From: Hymenobacter coccineus
Lineage (GTDB): Bacteria > Bacteroidota > Bacteroidia > Cytophagales > Hymenobacteraceae
Length of the DNA stretch: 56,226 bases
Direction: 5' to 3'
Assembly: GCF_001816125.1 (NCBI RefSeq)
Contig: NZ_MDZA01000066.1
Location: 1-56,226, forward strand
The position numbers were made by a program, and so were the translations under genes. Under the pieces are notes generated by a model, which saw nothing but the letters and a program-made list of their open reading frames with translations, was not told the origin of the DNA and searched no databases. Numbering within the stretch: position 1 is the first letter of the stretch; each line of letters begins with the position of its first letter. Positions 44,090-53,198 of the stretch are shown here, piece by piece.

Positions 44090-44217
44090 TAATTAAGTTG
44101 ATTTTGGTTTAATTGTCAGTGGCTTAATTGTTATTTGTTGACTGTTGAATTGCCGGTGGGTCCACAGATGATTTAACGGCTAACAATTTAACATTCAACG
44201 ATCCAACAATTTAACTC
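44090..44217. repeat. Word-iterated inverted repeat between sigma factor and membrane protein
   Basis: Words like gtttaattgtc, gcttaattgtt, gactgttgaatt on the left and acaatttaaca, ttcaacgatcc, aacaatttaac on the right pair imperfectly across 44090-44152 and 44170-44217, touching the sigma factor stop codon. Confidence 0.6.
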
Positions 44218-44827
44218 AGTCCGTGAACAGCTCGGTGTAGAGCTTTTGCAGGCGCTTGCGCAGGTGCAGCACGGCGTAGTGCTTGCGCGAAATGAGGGTT
44301 TTGAGCGGCACGCCGGTTTCGGCCTCCATTTCCTTGAAGCTCTTGTCTTCCAACTCGTGCCACACAAACACCTCGCGCTGGGCTACCGGCAGCTCGGCCA
44401 AGGCATCCGTCAAAGCGTCCATGAGGGTTTCGCGCAGCAGGCGGTTTTCGGGCGAGTCGTCGGGGGCCGGCAGCAGGTCGGCCAGCAGCAGGCCCTCGCC
44501 GTCGGGGTCGGCCTCGGCGGCCCCAAACGCCGCTTCGAGCGACACCGGCCGCTGCCGGCGGTACAGGTCGATGATGCGGTTGCGGGCCACCCGGAAGAGC
44601 CAGGCGGCCGCCTGCTCCACGGGTTTGAGCAGGCGGTAGCTTTCCACCAGCTCGGCAAACACGTCTTGTAATAAATCTTCCGCCTCCGCCTCGTCGGGGA
44701 TGCGGCGGCGGATGAACTGCAACAGCCGGGGCCGCTGCTGCCGCACGGCGTCGGCAATTTGCCGGTCTTGCTGCGAGGCCGTCATGGGCAGGAGGGGAGT
44801 GGGGAGCGAAAAAGCCAAGTTTTCCAT
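44216..44827 (-). CDS. ECF-type RNA polymerase sigma factor
   Basis: 203-residue sigma-70 family protein. Region 2 is LLQFIRRRIPDEAEAEDLLQ with AAAWLFRVARNRIIDLYRRQ; region 4 is LAELPVAQREVFVWHELEDK with SFKEMEAETGVPLKTLISRK. ATG at 44827 is chosen; a TTG at 44836 and a later ATG at 44785 are alternatives. Divergent from nuoK. The small membrane protein that follows may be its partner. It directs transcription of an unknown regulon. Confidence 0.88.
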   Translation of the reverse strand: MENLAFSLPTPLLPMTASQQDRQIADAVRQQRPRLLQFIRRRIPDEAEAEDLLQDVFAELVESYRLLKPVEQAAAWLFRVARNRIIDLYRRQRPVSLEAAFGAAEADPDGEGLLLADLLPAPDDSPENRLLRETLMDALTDALAELPVAQREVFVWHELEDKSFKEMEAETGVPLKTLISRKHYAVLHLRKRLQKLYTELFTD

Positions 44828-44892
44828 GTTGTGCAAGCAGACGGGGCCCCGGCGTTAATACTTTAACCGGCGGGCGGTTTGCTTTTTCAGGA

Positions 44893-44900
44893 TACCTTTG
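44893..44900 (+). promoter_or_regulatory. Candidate -7 element of nuoK-nuoL
   Basis: TACCTTTG is a full match to TAnnTTTG, 54 bases before the nuoK ATG. No TTG lies at the ideal distance upstream; TTTG at 44878 is too near. It supports nuoK as the first gene of its own transcript. Confidence 0.45.
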
Positions 44901-44954
44901 CCTGCCCAAAATACGGCCCAAACCCGGGCCAATTCTTCGCCCGTTCCGCCCCGC

Positions 44955-45287
44955 ATGGAAGCCACCATTCCCGAAGTCATCCGTACTGTTCCGCTTCAGT
45001 ACTACGTTTTTTTCGCCACGGCCCTGTTTTCCATCGGCGTGGTGGGCGTGCTCACGCGGCGCAACGCCATCATCATCTTCATGTGCATCGAGCTGATGCT
45101 GAATGCGGTGAACATCCTGCTGACGGCCTTTTCGGCCTACCGCTCCGACCCCAACGGGCAAATCTTCGTGTTCTTCATCATGGCCGTGGCCGCCGCCGAA
45201 GTGGCCGTGGGCCTAGGCATCATCGTGATGATCTACCGCAACTTCCAAACCACCGACGTCAACCTGCTGAGCCGGCTCAAGTGGTAA
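44955..45287 (+). CDS. nuoK: NADH-quinone oxidoreductase subunit K
   Basis: 110-residue subunit with three membrane helices: [40 protein letters not shown] with the conserved glutamate, and [20 protein letters not shown] with the second conserved glutamate. ATG at 44955 gives the usual length; the frame extends 19 codons upstream. It has its own -7 element and lies divergent from a sigma factor, not after nuoJ. nuoL follows. Confidence 0.95.
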   Translation: MEATIPEVIRTVPLQYYVFFATALFSIGVVGVLTRRNAIIIFMCIELMLNAVNILLTAFSAYRSDPNGQIFVFFIMAVAAAEVAVGLGIIVMIYRNFQTTDVNLLSRLKW

Positions 45288-45385
45288 GTGAATGAGTGAG
45301 CGAAGGAGTGAGGGCCCCCGCGCCATCCGCTCCGCGTCCCGCTCGTCCCAATTCATTCACCCATTCGCTCATTTACCCATTCACC
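45288..45385. repeat. Word-iterated inverted repeat at the nuoK-nuoL junction
   Basis: Left arm 45288-45312 is gtgaatga, gtgagcga, aggagtga; right arm 45351-45385 is attcattc, acccattc, gctcattt, acccattc, ending at the nuoL ATG. Eight-base periodicity is plain here. Confidence 0.7.
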
Positions 45386-45386
45386 G

Positions 45387-47375
45387 ATGGAAACCGTTAT
45401 TCCTGGCCCCAACGCGCCGCACACCACCCTGCTCTACGTCCTCATCCCGCTGCTGCCCTTCCTGGGTTTCCTGCTGAACGGCTTGCTGAACAAGCGCTTA
45501 CCGGCCGCACTGGCCGGGCTGCTGGGCAGCGCCACGGTGCTGGGCTCGTTTCTGATTTCCGCGTTCCTGTTCTGGAGCTTCCTGCACCCCGCGGCGGGTT
45601 GGGCCCTGCCCGGTACCACGGTGCACCGCGCCTATACCGTCGAGCTGTTCGACTGGATATCGGTGGCTTCGCTGCAAATCCCGTTCGGCTACCAGATTGA
45701 TCAGCTCAGCTTGATTATGCTGCTGCTCGTGACCGGTGTGGGTTTCCTTATCCACGTCTACAGCATCGGCTACATGGCCCATGACGAGAACGTGGGCAAG
45801 TTCTTTAGTTTCCTGAACCTGTTCGTGTTCAGCATGTTGGTGCTGGTGCTGGGCTCCAATTTTGTTATCCTCTTCATTGGTTGGGAAGGCGTGGGCCTCT
45901 GCTCGTACCTGCTCATCGGCTTCTGGAACACCAACACCAATTACAACAACGCCGCCAAGAAAGCCTTCATCATCAACCGCATCGGCGACCTGGGCTTCCT
46001 GCTGGGTATCTTCCTCATCTACCTCACCTTCAATTCGGTGCAGTACGGCGAAGTATTTCAGAAGGCTTCGCTGATGCAGTTCGGGCCCTACACCGTGGGC
46101 ATCTGCACTGCCATCACGCTGCTGCTGTTCGTGGGCGCCATGGGCAAGTCGGCCCAGCTGCCGCTCTATACTTGGCTGCCCGACGCCATGGCGGGCCCCA
46201 CGCCGGTATCGGCGCTCATCCACGCCGCCACCATGGTCACGGCCGGCATCTACATGGTGCTGCGGGCCAACGTGCTCTTCACGCTCGCGCCCCAAACGCT
46301 GGAAGTCGTGGGCATCGTGGGCCTCGCTACGGCCTTCTTCGCTGCTACCATCGGCCTGGCCCAGAATGACATCAAGAAAGTGCTGGCCTACTCCACGGTG
46401 TCGCAGCTCGGCTACATGTTCCTGGCGCTCGGCGTCATGGGCTACTCGTCGTCGTTGTTCCACGTCCTCACCCACGCCTTTTTCAAGGCCCTGATGTTCC
46501 TCGGGGCCGGCTCGGTCATCCACGCCATGAGCGACGAGCAGGACCTGCGCCGCATGGGCGGCTTGCGCAAAGCCTTGCCCATCACGTTCCTCACGTTCCT
46601 CATCGGTTGCTTGGCCATTTCGGGCATCCCGCCGTTTTCGGGCTTTTTCTCCAAGGATGAAATCCTGAGCCACGTGTACGAGCACAACAAGCTGATGTGG
46701 GCCGTGGGCCTGTTCACCTCGTTCCTCACGGCGTTCTACATGTTCCGCCTGCTGTTTTTGGCCTTCTTCGGCGAGTTTCGCGGCACCGAAAAGCAGAAGA
46801 GCCACCTGCACGAGTCGCCGGCCAGCATGACCCTGCCGCTTATCGTCCTCGCCATTCTGGCCGCTGTGGGCGGCTTCATGGGGGCCCCCATGCTGGTGGG
46901 CAAGCACTACCTGGCCGATTTCCTGGCCCCGCTCTTCACCTACTCGCGCCGCCTCAACCCCGCCGCCTTCGCCCTGGAGCCCGACCACGGCACCGAACTG
47001 ATGCTCATCGGCTTATCGGTCGCGGCCGGGGTGCTCGGCATCGTGCTGGCCTACGTCATGTACGTGGCCCGCGCCCAGCGCCCGGTGGCCGACGATGCCC
47101 AGCGCTCGGCCCCCGAAAGCCTGGTGTACCACAAGTACTACATCGACGAGCTGTACGACGCACTGTTCGTGAAGCCCACCATGGCCCTGTCGAACGGTCT
47201 TTTTAAGTTCGTGGAAAACGGCGTTATCAACCCCATTACCAACGGCTTCGGGCGGGCGGTGCAGGGCGGCGGCTACCTGCTGCGCTACGTGCAAACCGGC
47301 GCCGTCGAGACCTACCTCATCCTCATGGTCATCGGCATCGTGCTGATTCTGGGGCTGAACTACGGCCGCATGTAA
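45387..47375 (+). CDS. nuoL: NADH-quinone oxidoreductase subunit L
   Basis: 662-residue antiporter-like subunit of complex I with about sixteen membrane helices. Family landmarks: GWEGVGLCSYLLIGFW near residue 168, KSAQLPLYTWLPDAMAGPTP near 255 and STVSQLGYMFLALGVMGY near 335. The C-terminal part contains the long lateral helix region. It follows nuoK by 99 bases. nuoM does not follow; a terminator and an ompA-like gene do. Confidence 0.95.
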   Translation: METVIPGPNAPHTTLLYVLIPLLPFLGFLLNGLLNKRLPAALAGLLGSATVLGSFLISAFLFWSFLHPAAGWALPGTTVHRAYTVELFDWISVASLQIPFGYQIDQLSLIMLLLVTGVGFLIHVYSIGYMAHDENVGKFFSFLNLFVFSMLVLVLGSNFVILFIGWEGVGLCSYLLIGFWNTNTNYNNAAKKAFIINRIGDLGFLLGIFLIYLTFNSVQYGEVFQKASLMQFGPYTVGICTAITLLLFVGAMGKSAQLPLYTWLPDAMAGPTPVSALIHAATMVTAGIYMVLRANVLFTLAPQTLEVVGIVGLATAFFAATIGLAQNDIKKVLAYSTVSQLGYMFLALGVMGYSSSLFHVLTHAFFKALMFLGAGSVIHAMSDEQDLRRMGGLRKALPITFLTFLIGCLAISGIPPFSGFFSKDEILSHVYEHNKLMWAVGLFTSFLTAFYMFRLLFLAFFGEFRGTEKQKSHLHESPASMTLPLIVLAILAAVGGFMGAPMLVGKHYLADFLAPLFTYSRRLNPAAFALEPDHGTELMLIGLSVAAGVLGIVLAYVMYVARAQRPVADDAQRSAPESLVYHKYYIDELYDALFVKPTMALSNGLFKFVENGVINPITNGFGRAVQGGGYLLRYVQTGAVETYLILMVIGIVLILGLNYGRM

Positions 47376-47394
47376 ATTGCTAAAAACCAAGCGT

Positions 47395-47426
47395 ACGGCC
47401 GGGGTCCTCATGGGGGCCCCGGCCGT
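47395..47426. terminator. Terminator after nuoL
   Basis: acggccggggtcc pairs with ggggccccggccgt (allowing a bulge) around tcatg, followed by ctttatttta. Lies 20 bases after the nuoL stop. Confidence 0.7.
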
Positions 47427-47511
47427 CTTTATTTTAAAGACAACCTTTTGCGGTCAGGAAAGTATAGCGCCTTAGCCTTATTAAGGAACTATTACCCTTT
47501 TTTTCTACCGC

Positions 47512-49113
47512 ATGAAATTAAACCTCTTCTCTCCCCGGGCTCTGGCGTCTGGTGCCGTCCTTACTGCGGCATCGCTGGGGGCCTCGTTTGGCGCGCAAGC
47601 CCAATCGGCCGACCACAAAACTGCCATCAGCGGCAACGTCAGCGTACTGCAATACCGCGGCGAAATCGGCAACGACTGGTGGAACTTGGGCCGCGACGGC
47701 CTGCGCTTTGGCGGCGGTGCTGCCATCACGCGCTACCTCTCCCCGTCGTTCGACGTGAGCTTAATGGGCAATTATCAGCTCTATCGCTTCTCCAATAACG
47801 GCCAACCCGCTGCTCAAAATAGTGGGTTTTCCGTAAAGTCTGGGTTTGCGGACCTAGCGCTCAAGCTAAAGCTCAACAACGGCAAAATCCTGAAGGAAGA
47901 CGCGTTCATTCAGCCAGCCATTTTCGGTGGGGTGGGCATGTACCTGGCCCACAGCGTAGGCAACAATGGGACGAATAGATTCGATAACGCCATTGGCCGG
48001 CCCGATTTCATGGGTGGGGCCCTGCTGCGTTTCCGCCTGTCGCCGGCCCTGGCCCTCGATGTGCAAACGGCCTACCACTACCCATTGACCGAGCGCACCG
48101 ACAACGTTTACAGTGCAACGGACAACCGCTACGATGACTTCCTGGTGCATTCGGTGGGCCTGACGCTGGCCTTGGGCAAAGCCAAGGACACCGACGGCGA
48201 CGGCGTACCCGACCGCAAAGACAAGTGCCCCGACACGCCCACCGGCGTGAAAGTGGACGAAAACGGCTGCCCCGTGGACACGGACGGCGACGGCGTGGCC
48301 GACTACCAAGACAAGTGCCCCGACGTGAAGGGCTTGGCTGCTCTGCAAGGCTGCCCTGATGCCGACGGCGACGGCGTGGCCGATGGCGACGACAAGTGCC
48401 CCAACACCCCCGCCGGTACCAAAGTGGACGCCACTGGTTGCCCGCTTGACGCGGACGGCGACGGTGTATCGGATGACAAAGACAAGTGCCCCGACACCCC
48501 GGCTGGTGCTAAAGTGGACGAGAACGGCTGCCCCATTGATTCGGATGGCGACGGCATATCGGACGACAAGGACAAGTGCCCCAACACGCCGGCTGGCACG
48601 AAGGTGAACGCCAACGGCTGCCCCGCAATGTCGGACGAGCAGAAGGCCACCAAGTTCATCCAGTTCGAATACAACCGTGCACGTCTGATGAAGGTGTCGA
48701 ACGCACGACTCGACCAGATTGCGCAAACCCTGACCGAGTTCCCCGACTACAGCCTCAGCCTGGCCGGCCACACCGATAGCAAAGGCACCGAAGGCTACAA
48801 CCTGCGCCTCTCGTACGACCGCGCCGCCGCTGCCCGCGACTACCTGCTCAAGAAAGGTGTGCCCGCCGAACGGATTGAGGCCCGCGGCTACGGCAAAACC
48901 AAGCCGCTTGATACCAGCAAGACTGCCGCCGGCCGTGCCAAAAACCGCCGCGTTGAATTCGACCCCTACCTGACCGGCGAAACCAACCCGGCCGAAACCA
49001 AGTACGGCCCGGCCCCGACCATCGCTCAGTTGAAGGCCGAAGGCAAAACGGCTCCCGACGGTGCCACCCCGGCCCGCAAAAAGGCCCGCGCTAGAAAATC
49101 GTCGCGCAAATAG
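47512..49113 (+). CDS. OmpA-family protein with five thrombospondin-3-type repeats
   Basis: 533-residue outer-membrane protein. Signal peptide to near AQAQS; an N-terminal eight-strand-type barrel (residues 30-225); then five acidic repeats of the form DxDGDGVxDxxDKCPxTPxG with NGCP ends (residues about 225-375), which bind calcium in the family; then an OmpA peptidoglycan-binding domain (LSLAGHTDSKGTEGYNLRLS and AKNRRVEF). A Lys/Arg-rich tail (RKKARARKSSRK) closes it. Probably ties the outer membrane to the wall. Confidence 0.9.
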   Translation: MKLNLFSPRALASGAVLTAASLGASFGAQAQSADHKTAISGNVSVLQYRGEIGNDWWNLGRDGLRFGGGAAITRYLSPSFDVSLMGNYQLYRFSNNGQPAAQNSGFSVKSGFADLALKLKLNNGKILKEDAFIQPAIFGGVGMYLAHSVGNNGTNRFDNAIGRPDFMGGALLRFRLSPALALDVQTAYHYPLTERTDNVYSATDNRYDDFLVHSVGLTLALGKAKDTDGDGVPDRKDKCPDTPTGVKVDENGCPVDTDGDGVADYQDKCPDVKGLAALQGCPDADGDGVADGDDKCPNTPAGTKVDATGCPLDADGDGVSDDKDKCPDTPAGAKVDENGCPIDSDGDGISDDKDKCPNTPAGTKVNANGCPAMSDEQKATKFIQFEYNRARLMKVSNARLDQIAQTLTEFPDYSLSLAGHTDSKGTEGYNLRLSYDRAAAARDYLLKKGVPAERIEARGYGKTKPLDTSKTAAGRAKNRRVEFDPYLTGETNPAETKYGPAPTIAQLKAEGKTAPDGATPARKKARARKSSRK

Positions 49114-49135
49114 GGCCCCAGCTTACGTGCTGATG

Positions 49136-49178
49136 CCAACTAAAAACGCCCGCTGCACAGCGGGCCGTTTTTAGTTGG
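49136..49178. terminator. Terminator after the OmpA-like gene
   Basis: ccaactaaaaacgcccgctg pairs with cagcgggccgtttttagttg plus G, around a very short loop; bidirectional, 22 bases after the stop codon. Confidence 0.85.
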
Positions 49179-49282
49179 CCCCCACGGGGCAACCAATCGT
49201 GAAGGAAAGATGTAAAACACAGGGCCTCAAGTTGCACTTTAGCGCATCCGGGGCCCCACCAACTACCGTATTTTAAGCACCC

Positions 49283-50659
49283 ATGCATATTAGAAACGTC
49301 CTGCCATTGGCTGGCCTTGGTTTGTTGGCCGCTTGCAGCAGCGAGCCCAGCGCCCAGGAAAAGCAAGCTGCCGCCGCCGCCACGCCGGCCCAAACCATCA
49401 CCACACCCGCCGATGAAACGGTGCACCTACCCGTTCCCTACGCCACCAAATCGGCGAGCAAGTTTGTGGAGGTGATTGGCTGGCCCGCGGGCAAAACGCC
49501 CACCGCGCCGGATGGCTTTACCGTCACGGAGTTTGCCGGCGGTCTGCAAAACCCGCGATGGGCCTACGTGGCCCCCAACGGCGACGTGCTCATTTCGGAG
49601 GCTACCACGCTGCCCAAGAGCACTAAAAAGGAGATTGCCGCCGCCCTGCACCTGGATAAGTCGCGCTCGCTGCAAGAAACCAGCGCCAACCGCATCACGC
49701 TGCTGCGCGACACCGACCACGACGGCAAGCCCGACGTGCGCACCACTTTCCTGAGCGGCCTCAACCAACCGTTTGGCATGCTGGTGATGGGCAACTCCTT
49801 CTACGTGGCCAACACCGACGGCCTGATGCGCTACCCCTACAAGCCGGGCGATACCAAAATCAGCGGCGCGGGCCAGCAAATCCTGAGCCTGCCCGAGGGC
49901 GGCTACAACAACCACTGGACCCGCAACCTGCTGGCCAGCAAGGACGGCAAAACGATTTTCGTCACCGTGGGTTCGGGCTCGAACGTGCAGGAGCACGGCC
50001 CCGAGAACGAGGTGCGCCGGGCCAACATCCTGGAAGTAAACCCTGATGGTTCGGGCGAGAAAATATTCGCCAGCGGCCTGCGCAACCCCATCGGCCTGGC
50101 CTACTACCCCGGCACCACCACCCTGTGGGCGGCCGTGAACGAGCGCGACGAGCTGGGCGACGAGCTGGTGCCCGACTACATCACCAGCGTGCAGCAGGGC
50201 GGCTTCTACGGCTGGCCCTACTCGTACTACGGCCAGAACGTCGACCCCCGCCGCAAGGATGAGCACCCCGAGCTGGTGAAGAAAGCCCTCGTGCCCGACG
50301 TGCCCATGGGGCCCCACGTGGCGGCCCTGGGCCTCACGTTTTATGACCAAACGGCCTTCCCCGCCAAGTACCAGAACGGGGCCTTCGTGGGCGAGCACGG
50401 CTCTTGGAACCGCTCGGCATACTCGGGCTACAAGGTGGCGTTCGTGCCCTTCAAAGACGGCAAGCCCACCGGCAAGCCCGAAGATTTCCTGACCGGCTTC
50501 CTCGTCGGCGGCGAATCTGGCAAAGCCTACGGCCGCCCCGTGGGCGTGGTAACCCTGGCCGACGGGGCCCTGCTCGTGACCGACGACGCCGGCAACAAAG
50601 TGTGGCGTGTGGCCGCCGCTGGGGCCCCCAAAGCCACCGCTTTCGCTCCCGCCAAGTAG
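49283..50659 (+). CDS. PQQ-dependent sugar dehydrogenase-like lipoprotein
   Basis: 458-residue six-bladed beta-propeller protein of the soluble glucose/L-sorbosone dehydrogenase family. MHIRNVLPLAGLGLLAACSS is a lipoprotein signal with cysteine at 18, so it is anchored in a membrane. Propeller marks include GLQNPRWAYVAPNGDVLISE, GLNQPFGMLVMGNSFYVANT, GLRNPIGLAYYPGTTTLWAA and GFYGWPYSYYGQN, where PQQ and calcium ligands reside in relatives. It may oxidise sugars with electrons passed to the respiratory chain; no PQQ-synthesis genes are in view. Confidence 0.85.
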   Translation: MHIRNVLPLAGLGLLAACSSEPSAQEKQAAAAATPAQTITTPADETVHLPVPYATKSASKFVEVIGWPAGKTPTAPDGFTVTEFAGGLQNPRWAYVAPNGDVLISEATTLPKSTKKEIAAALHLDKSRSLQETSANRITLLRDTDHDGKPDVRTTFLSGLNQPFGMLVMGNSFYVANTDGLMRYPYKPGDTKISGAGQQILSLPEGGYNNHWTRNLLASKDGKTIFVTVGSGSNVQEHGPENEVRRANILEVNPDGSGEKIFASGLRNPIGLAYYPGTTTLWAAVNERDELGDELVPDYITSVQQGGFYGWPYSYYGQNVDPRRKDEHPELVKKALVPDVPMGPHVAALGLTFYDQTAFPAKYQNGAFVGEHGSWNRSAYSGYKVAFVPFKDGKPTGKPEDFLTGFLVGGESGKAYGRPVGVVTLADGALLVTDDAGNKVWRVAAAGAPKATAFAPAK

Positions 50660-50697
50660 CGCGCCAAAGCCACCCGCCGCCAATTAGGGCCCCCGTA

Positions 50698-50724
50698 ACC
50701 TGCGCCAGGTTCGGGGGCCTTTTT
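50698..50724 (+). terminator. Terminator after the sugar dehydrogenase
   Basis: ggcccccg and cgggggcc enclose aacct/aggtt, followed by ttttt, 39 bases after the stop codon. The remaining 225 bases before the next gene show no further feature. Confidence 0.75.
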
Positions 50725-50950
50725 GCGTCGGTGTTTGCTGCGCTAAATGCGATAAGAGCCCATCGTTCCGCTTCACCCAATGCGTGGCCCGGGGTGGTTT
50801 TTTGCCTCTGCCAAAGGCCTGGCCGTTTGGTTTTTTTAATATCTTTCCGGGTGAGAAAGCGGGCCCTGTGGGGCCCCCAGCACGGCGGCTGCGTATAAGG
50901 ATGAAGCTGCTGCTCTGCCCCGTGGCGAGCACAAACGCCCAATTCTACCC

Positions 50951-51904
50951 ATGCCCGACTCCTCAATATTACCAGCGCCCACCGCTGGCGCGCAAAGCCG
51001 CCCCACCGCCGAACCGGCCCTCATCGTGCTGGCCGGCGCTACCGGCGACCTCGGCCACCGCATCGCCCAGCACCTTCTGCAACGCGGCGCCCGCGTGCGG
51101 GCCCTGGTACGCCCCGGCAACACCAAGCCCGAAATCGAAACGCTGCGCCAACAAGGCGCCACCATCGTAGAAGTTGATTTCAACGACGTGGGGGCCCTGA
51201 CCTACGCCTGCGTTGACGCAGCATGCGTGGTGTCGGCCGTGTCGGGGCTGCGCGACGTGATTGTGGACCTGCAAACGCGGCTGCTCGAAGCCGCCGTGGC
51301 CGCCGGCGTGCCCCGCTTCATCCCGTCCGACTACTCCATCGATTTCACCAAGCTCCCCGCCGGCTCCAACCGCAACCTCGACCTGCGCCGCGAGTTCGGC
51401 CAGCGGCTCGACGGGGCCCCCATCCAGGCCACGTCCATCCTCAACGGCATGTTCATGGACCTGCTGACCGGGCAGGCGCCGGTGGTACTCTTCGGTATCC
51501 GGCGCGTGCTGTACTGGGGCAGCGCTGACCAGCCGCTCGACTTTACCACCATCGCCGACACCGCCGCCTTCACGGCCGCCGCCGCCCTCGACGCCACCAC
51601 GCCCCGCTACCTGCGCGTGGCCGGCGAAGTAGCCACCGTCCGCGACCTCCAGGCCGCCGCCACCGCCGTTACGGGCCGCCGCTTCGGCCACCTGCGGCCC
51701 GGTGGCCTGTGGCTCTTGAAGCTGATGATTCGGGCAACGCGCCGGCTTGCGCCGGTTCCTCAGGAGGTGTTTCCGCACTGGCAGGGCATGCAGTACCTGC
51801 ACAACATGTTCACCGGGGCCCCCAAGCTCGCGCCCCTCGACAACGCCCGCTACCCCGATATCCGGTGGACGCCGCTGCGCGAGGTGCTGGCCACGGCCAA
51901 GTAG
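50951..51904 (+). CDS. NmrA-like NAD(P)-binding oxidoreductase
   Basis: 317-residue atypical short-chain dehydrogenase of the NmrA/isoflavone-reductase type. Nucleotide-binding motif LAGATGDLGHRIAQHLLQRG near residue 32; PRFIPSDYSIDFTKLPAG near 130 corresponds to the substrate-side loop. No catalytic YxxxK is evident, as in redox-sensing members. Single gene with no obvious partners. It may act as a redox sensor or reductase; substrate unknown. Confidence 0.82.
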   Translation: MPDSSILPAPTAGAQSRPTAEPALIVLAGATGDLGHRIAQHLLQRGARVRALVRPGNTKPEIETLRQQGATIVEVDFNDVGALTYACVDAACVVSAVSGLRDVIVDLQTRLLEAAVAAGVPRFIPSDYSIDFTKLPAGSNRNLDLRREFGQRLDGAPIQATSILNGMFMDLLTGQAPVVLFGIRRVLYWGSADQPLDFTTIADTAAFTAAAALDATTPRYLRVAGEVATVRDLQAAATAVTGRRFGHLRPGGLWLLKLMIRATRRLAPVPQEVFPHWQGMQYLHNMFTGAPKLAPLDNARYPDIRWTPLREVLATAK

Positions 51905-52049
51905 CGCGCCGGGGCCCCAGCGGCCAACTACTAAATTATGTGCTTGGCCAAACGCGGCGGCTTTGGCGCAAACGCATGGTGCCCCGCTGCGTATAGCCTC
52001 GCGTGGTAGCTGCGCTGCCACCCACTTCCTACCCATTCAGATTCTCATT

Positions 52050-52334
52050 ATGAAAATTTCCCTGATCCTCGCCGCCGCTTTCGCCCTCACCGCCAGCGCC
52101 GCTTCGGCCCAAACGGTAGCCCCCGGCACCACCCCCGGGGCCCAAACCGGCAACCCGTCCAACATGCCCAGCGCTGGTAGCACCGTTAACGACCAGCAAA
52201 CTCCGGCTACCACCAATGGTAAGATGGATAAAATGTCGGGCATGGACAAAGGCGACAAAAAGATGATGCGTAAAGACCGCAAGATGAAAATGAATTCCGA
52301 CGGTTCAATGAAGACCAAAACCAAGATGCAGTAA
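52050..52334 (+). CDS. Small secreted Met/Lys-rich protein, first of two
   Basis: 94-residue exported protein. MKISLILAAAFALTASAASA is the signal peptide. The mature part starts with a Pro/Thr/Gly-rich stretch and ends in a run of Met and Lys (KMDKMSGMDKGDKKMMRKDR and KMKMNSDGSMKTKTKMQ). The next gene has the same plan. Met-rich tails of this sort can bind copper or silver ions, but there is no proof here. The larger frame from 51747 is a shadow upstream of this start. Confidence 0.6.
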   Translation: MKISLILAAAFALTASAASAQTVAPGTTPGAQTGNPSNMPSAGSTVNDQQTPATTNGKMDKMSGMDKGDKKMMRKDRKMKMNSDGSMKTKTKMQ

Positions 52335-52665
52335 CCGCTGGGTAGCTATTATTTAGCCGCCTCGCATTTAGGGCCCCTGCCAAGTAAAGGCGGGGGCCCT
52401 TTCTGTAATTCAAAACGAATATTGCCGGGCTGTGAAAACGCTGCTGGCTCAACAAAACCGATTGCCTCCGCTGTGCCGCCCACGGCTAATATGCTAAATC
52501 GGATGCCTTCACGCGCACACGCCACATACTTTGCAAATAGCCCGGCTTATGCAGGCGGACCTTAGGCTTGTAAATGTGGGTATTTTGCCCAACCAACTTC
52601 CGTCAGTTAGTAATTTTTTCCAGTATCCAAATCTTAAGGGAGTTTAGCTTCTCCCCATTCTTTTT
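52335..52665. other. Gap between the two Met/Lys-rich secreted proteins
   Basis: Contains the terminator at 52370, then AT-richer sequence with no recognised promoter element or gene before the second protein. Confidence 0.5.
52370..52400. terminator. Terminator after the first Met/Lys-rich gene
   Basis: agggcccctgcc pairs with ggcgggggccct around aagtaaa, followed by ttctgtaatt. Confidence 0.65.
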
Positions 52666-52980
52666 ATGAAATACTTCCTGTTCCTAGCCGGCCTTTTTGC
52701 TTGTAGCACCAGCGCGGCCCTGGCCCAAACCGTGTTGCCATCGGGAGCGGTAACGCCGACTGGGGTACCATCGCCGACAATTGGCGTTCCCGTAACGCCG
52801 GCTACCGTGCCGGGTAGCGCGCCCCTCAGCACGCCCGCCACCCGCGACGCCGGCAGCCCCCGCGCCTCCCGCCGCGACGTGAAAGTGCCCGGCATGGACC
52901 GTGAGGAACGCCGGCAAATGCGGAAAATGGGTAAGATGCACTACAACGCCGATGCGGAGAAGCCGGCGGGGAGAAAATAA
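52666..52980 (+). CDS. Small secreted Met/Lys/Arg-rich protein, second of two
   Basis: 104-residue exported protein. MKYFLFLAGLFACSTSAALA is the signal peptide, with mature start near QTVLP as in the first gene (QTVAP). A Pro/Thr/Val-rich middle is followed by a basic Met-containing tail (PGMDREERRQMRKMGKMHYN). The pair appears to be a tandem duplication that has diverged. Function unknown. Confidence 0.6.
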   Translation: MKYFLFLAGLFACSTSAALAQTVLPSGAVTPTGVPSPTIGVPVTPATVPGSAPLSTPATRDAGSPRASRRDVKVPGMDREERRQMRKMGKMHYNADAEKPAGRK

Positions 52981-53198
52981 CTGCCAGCGCCTCCCCACCA
53001 TCGGGGCGGCTGCGGATAGCTAGGACTATGCGTAATGCTTCGATACAGCTTGCATTAGCTGCACTAGCGCAAACCTGGCGCGCTCGTGCCCGCTGCTTCC
53101 GGGAGGCATGAGCAAAACAATCCGGCCGGTGGGCAGTCTTAGCACGGGTCGTTTTTGCAGAAAAGCGGCCCATAAAATACCTGCTCATTTACTTACTT

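Noticed and set aside
47512..49113. The repeats near 48180-48640 as a CRISPR or DNA satellite
   Set aside because: They lie in frame in the OmpA-like gene and encode thrombospondin-3-type acidic repeats.
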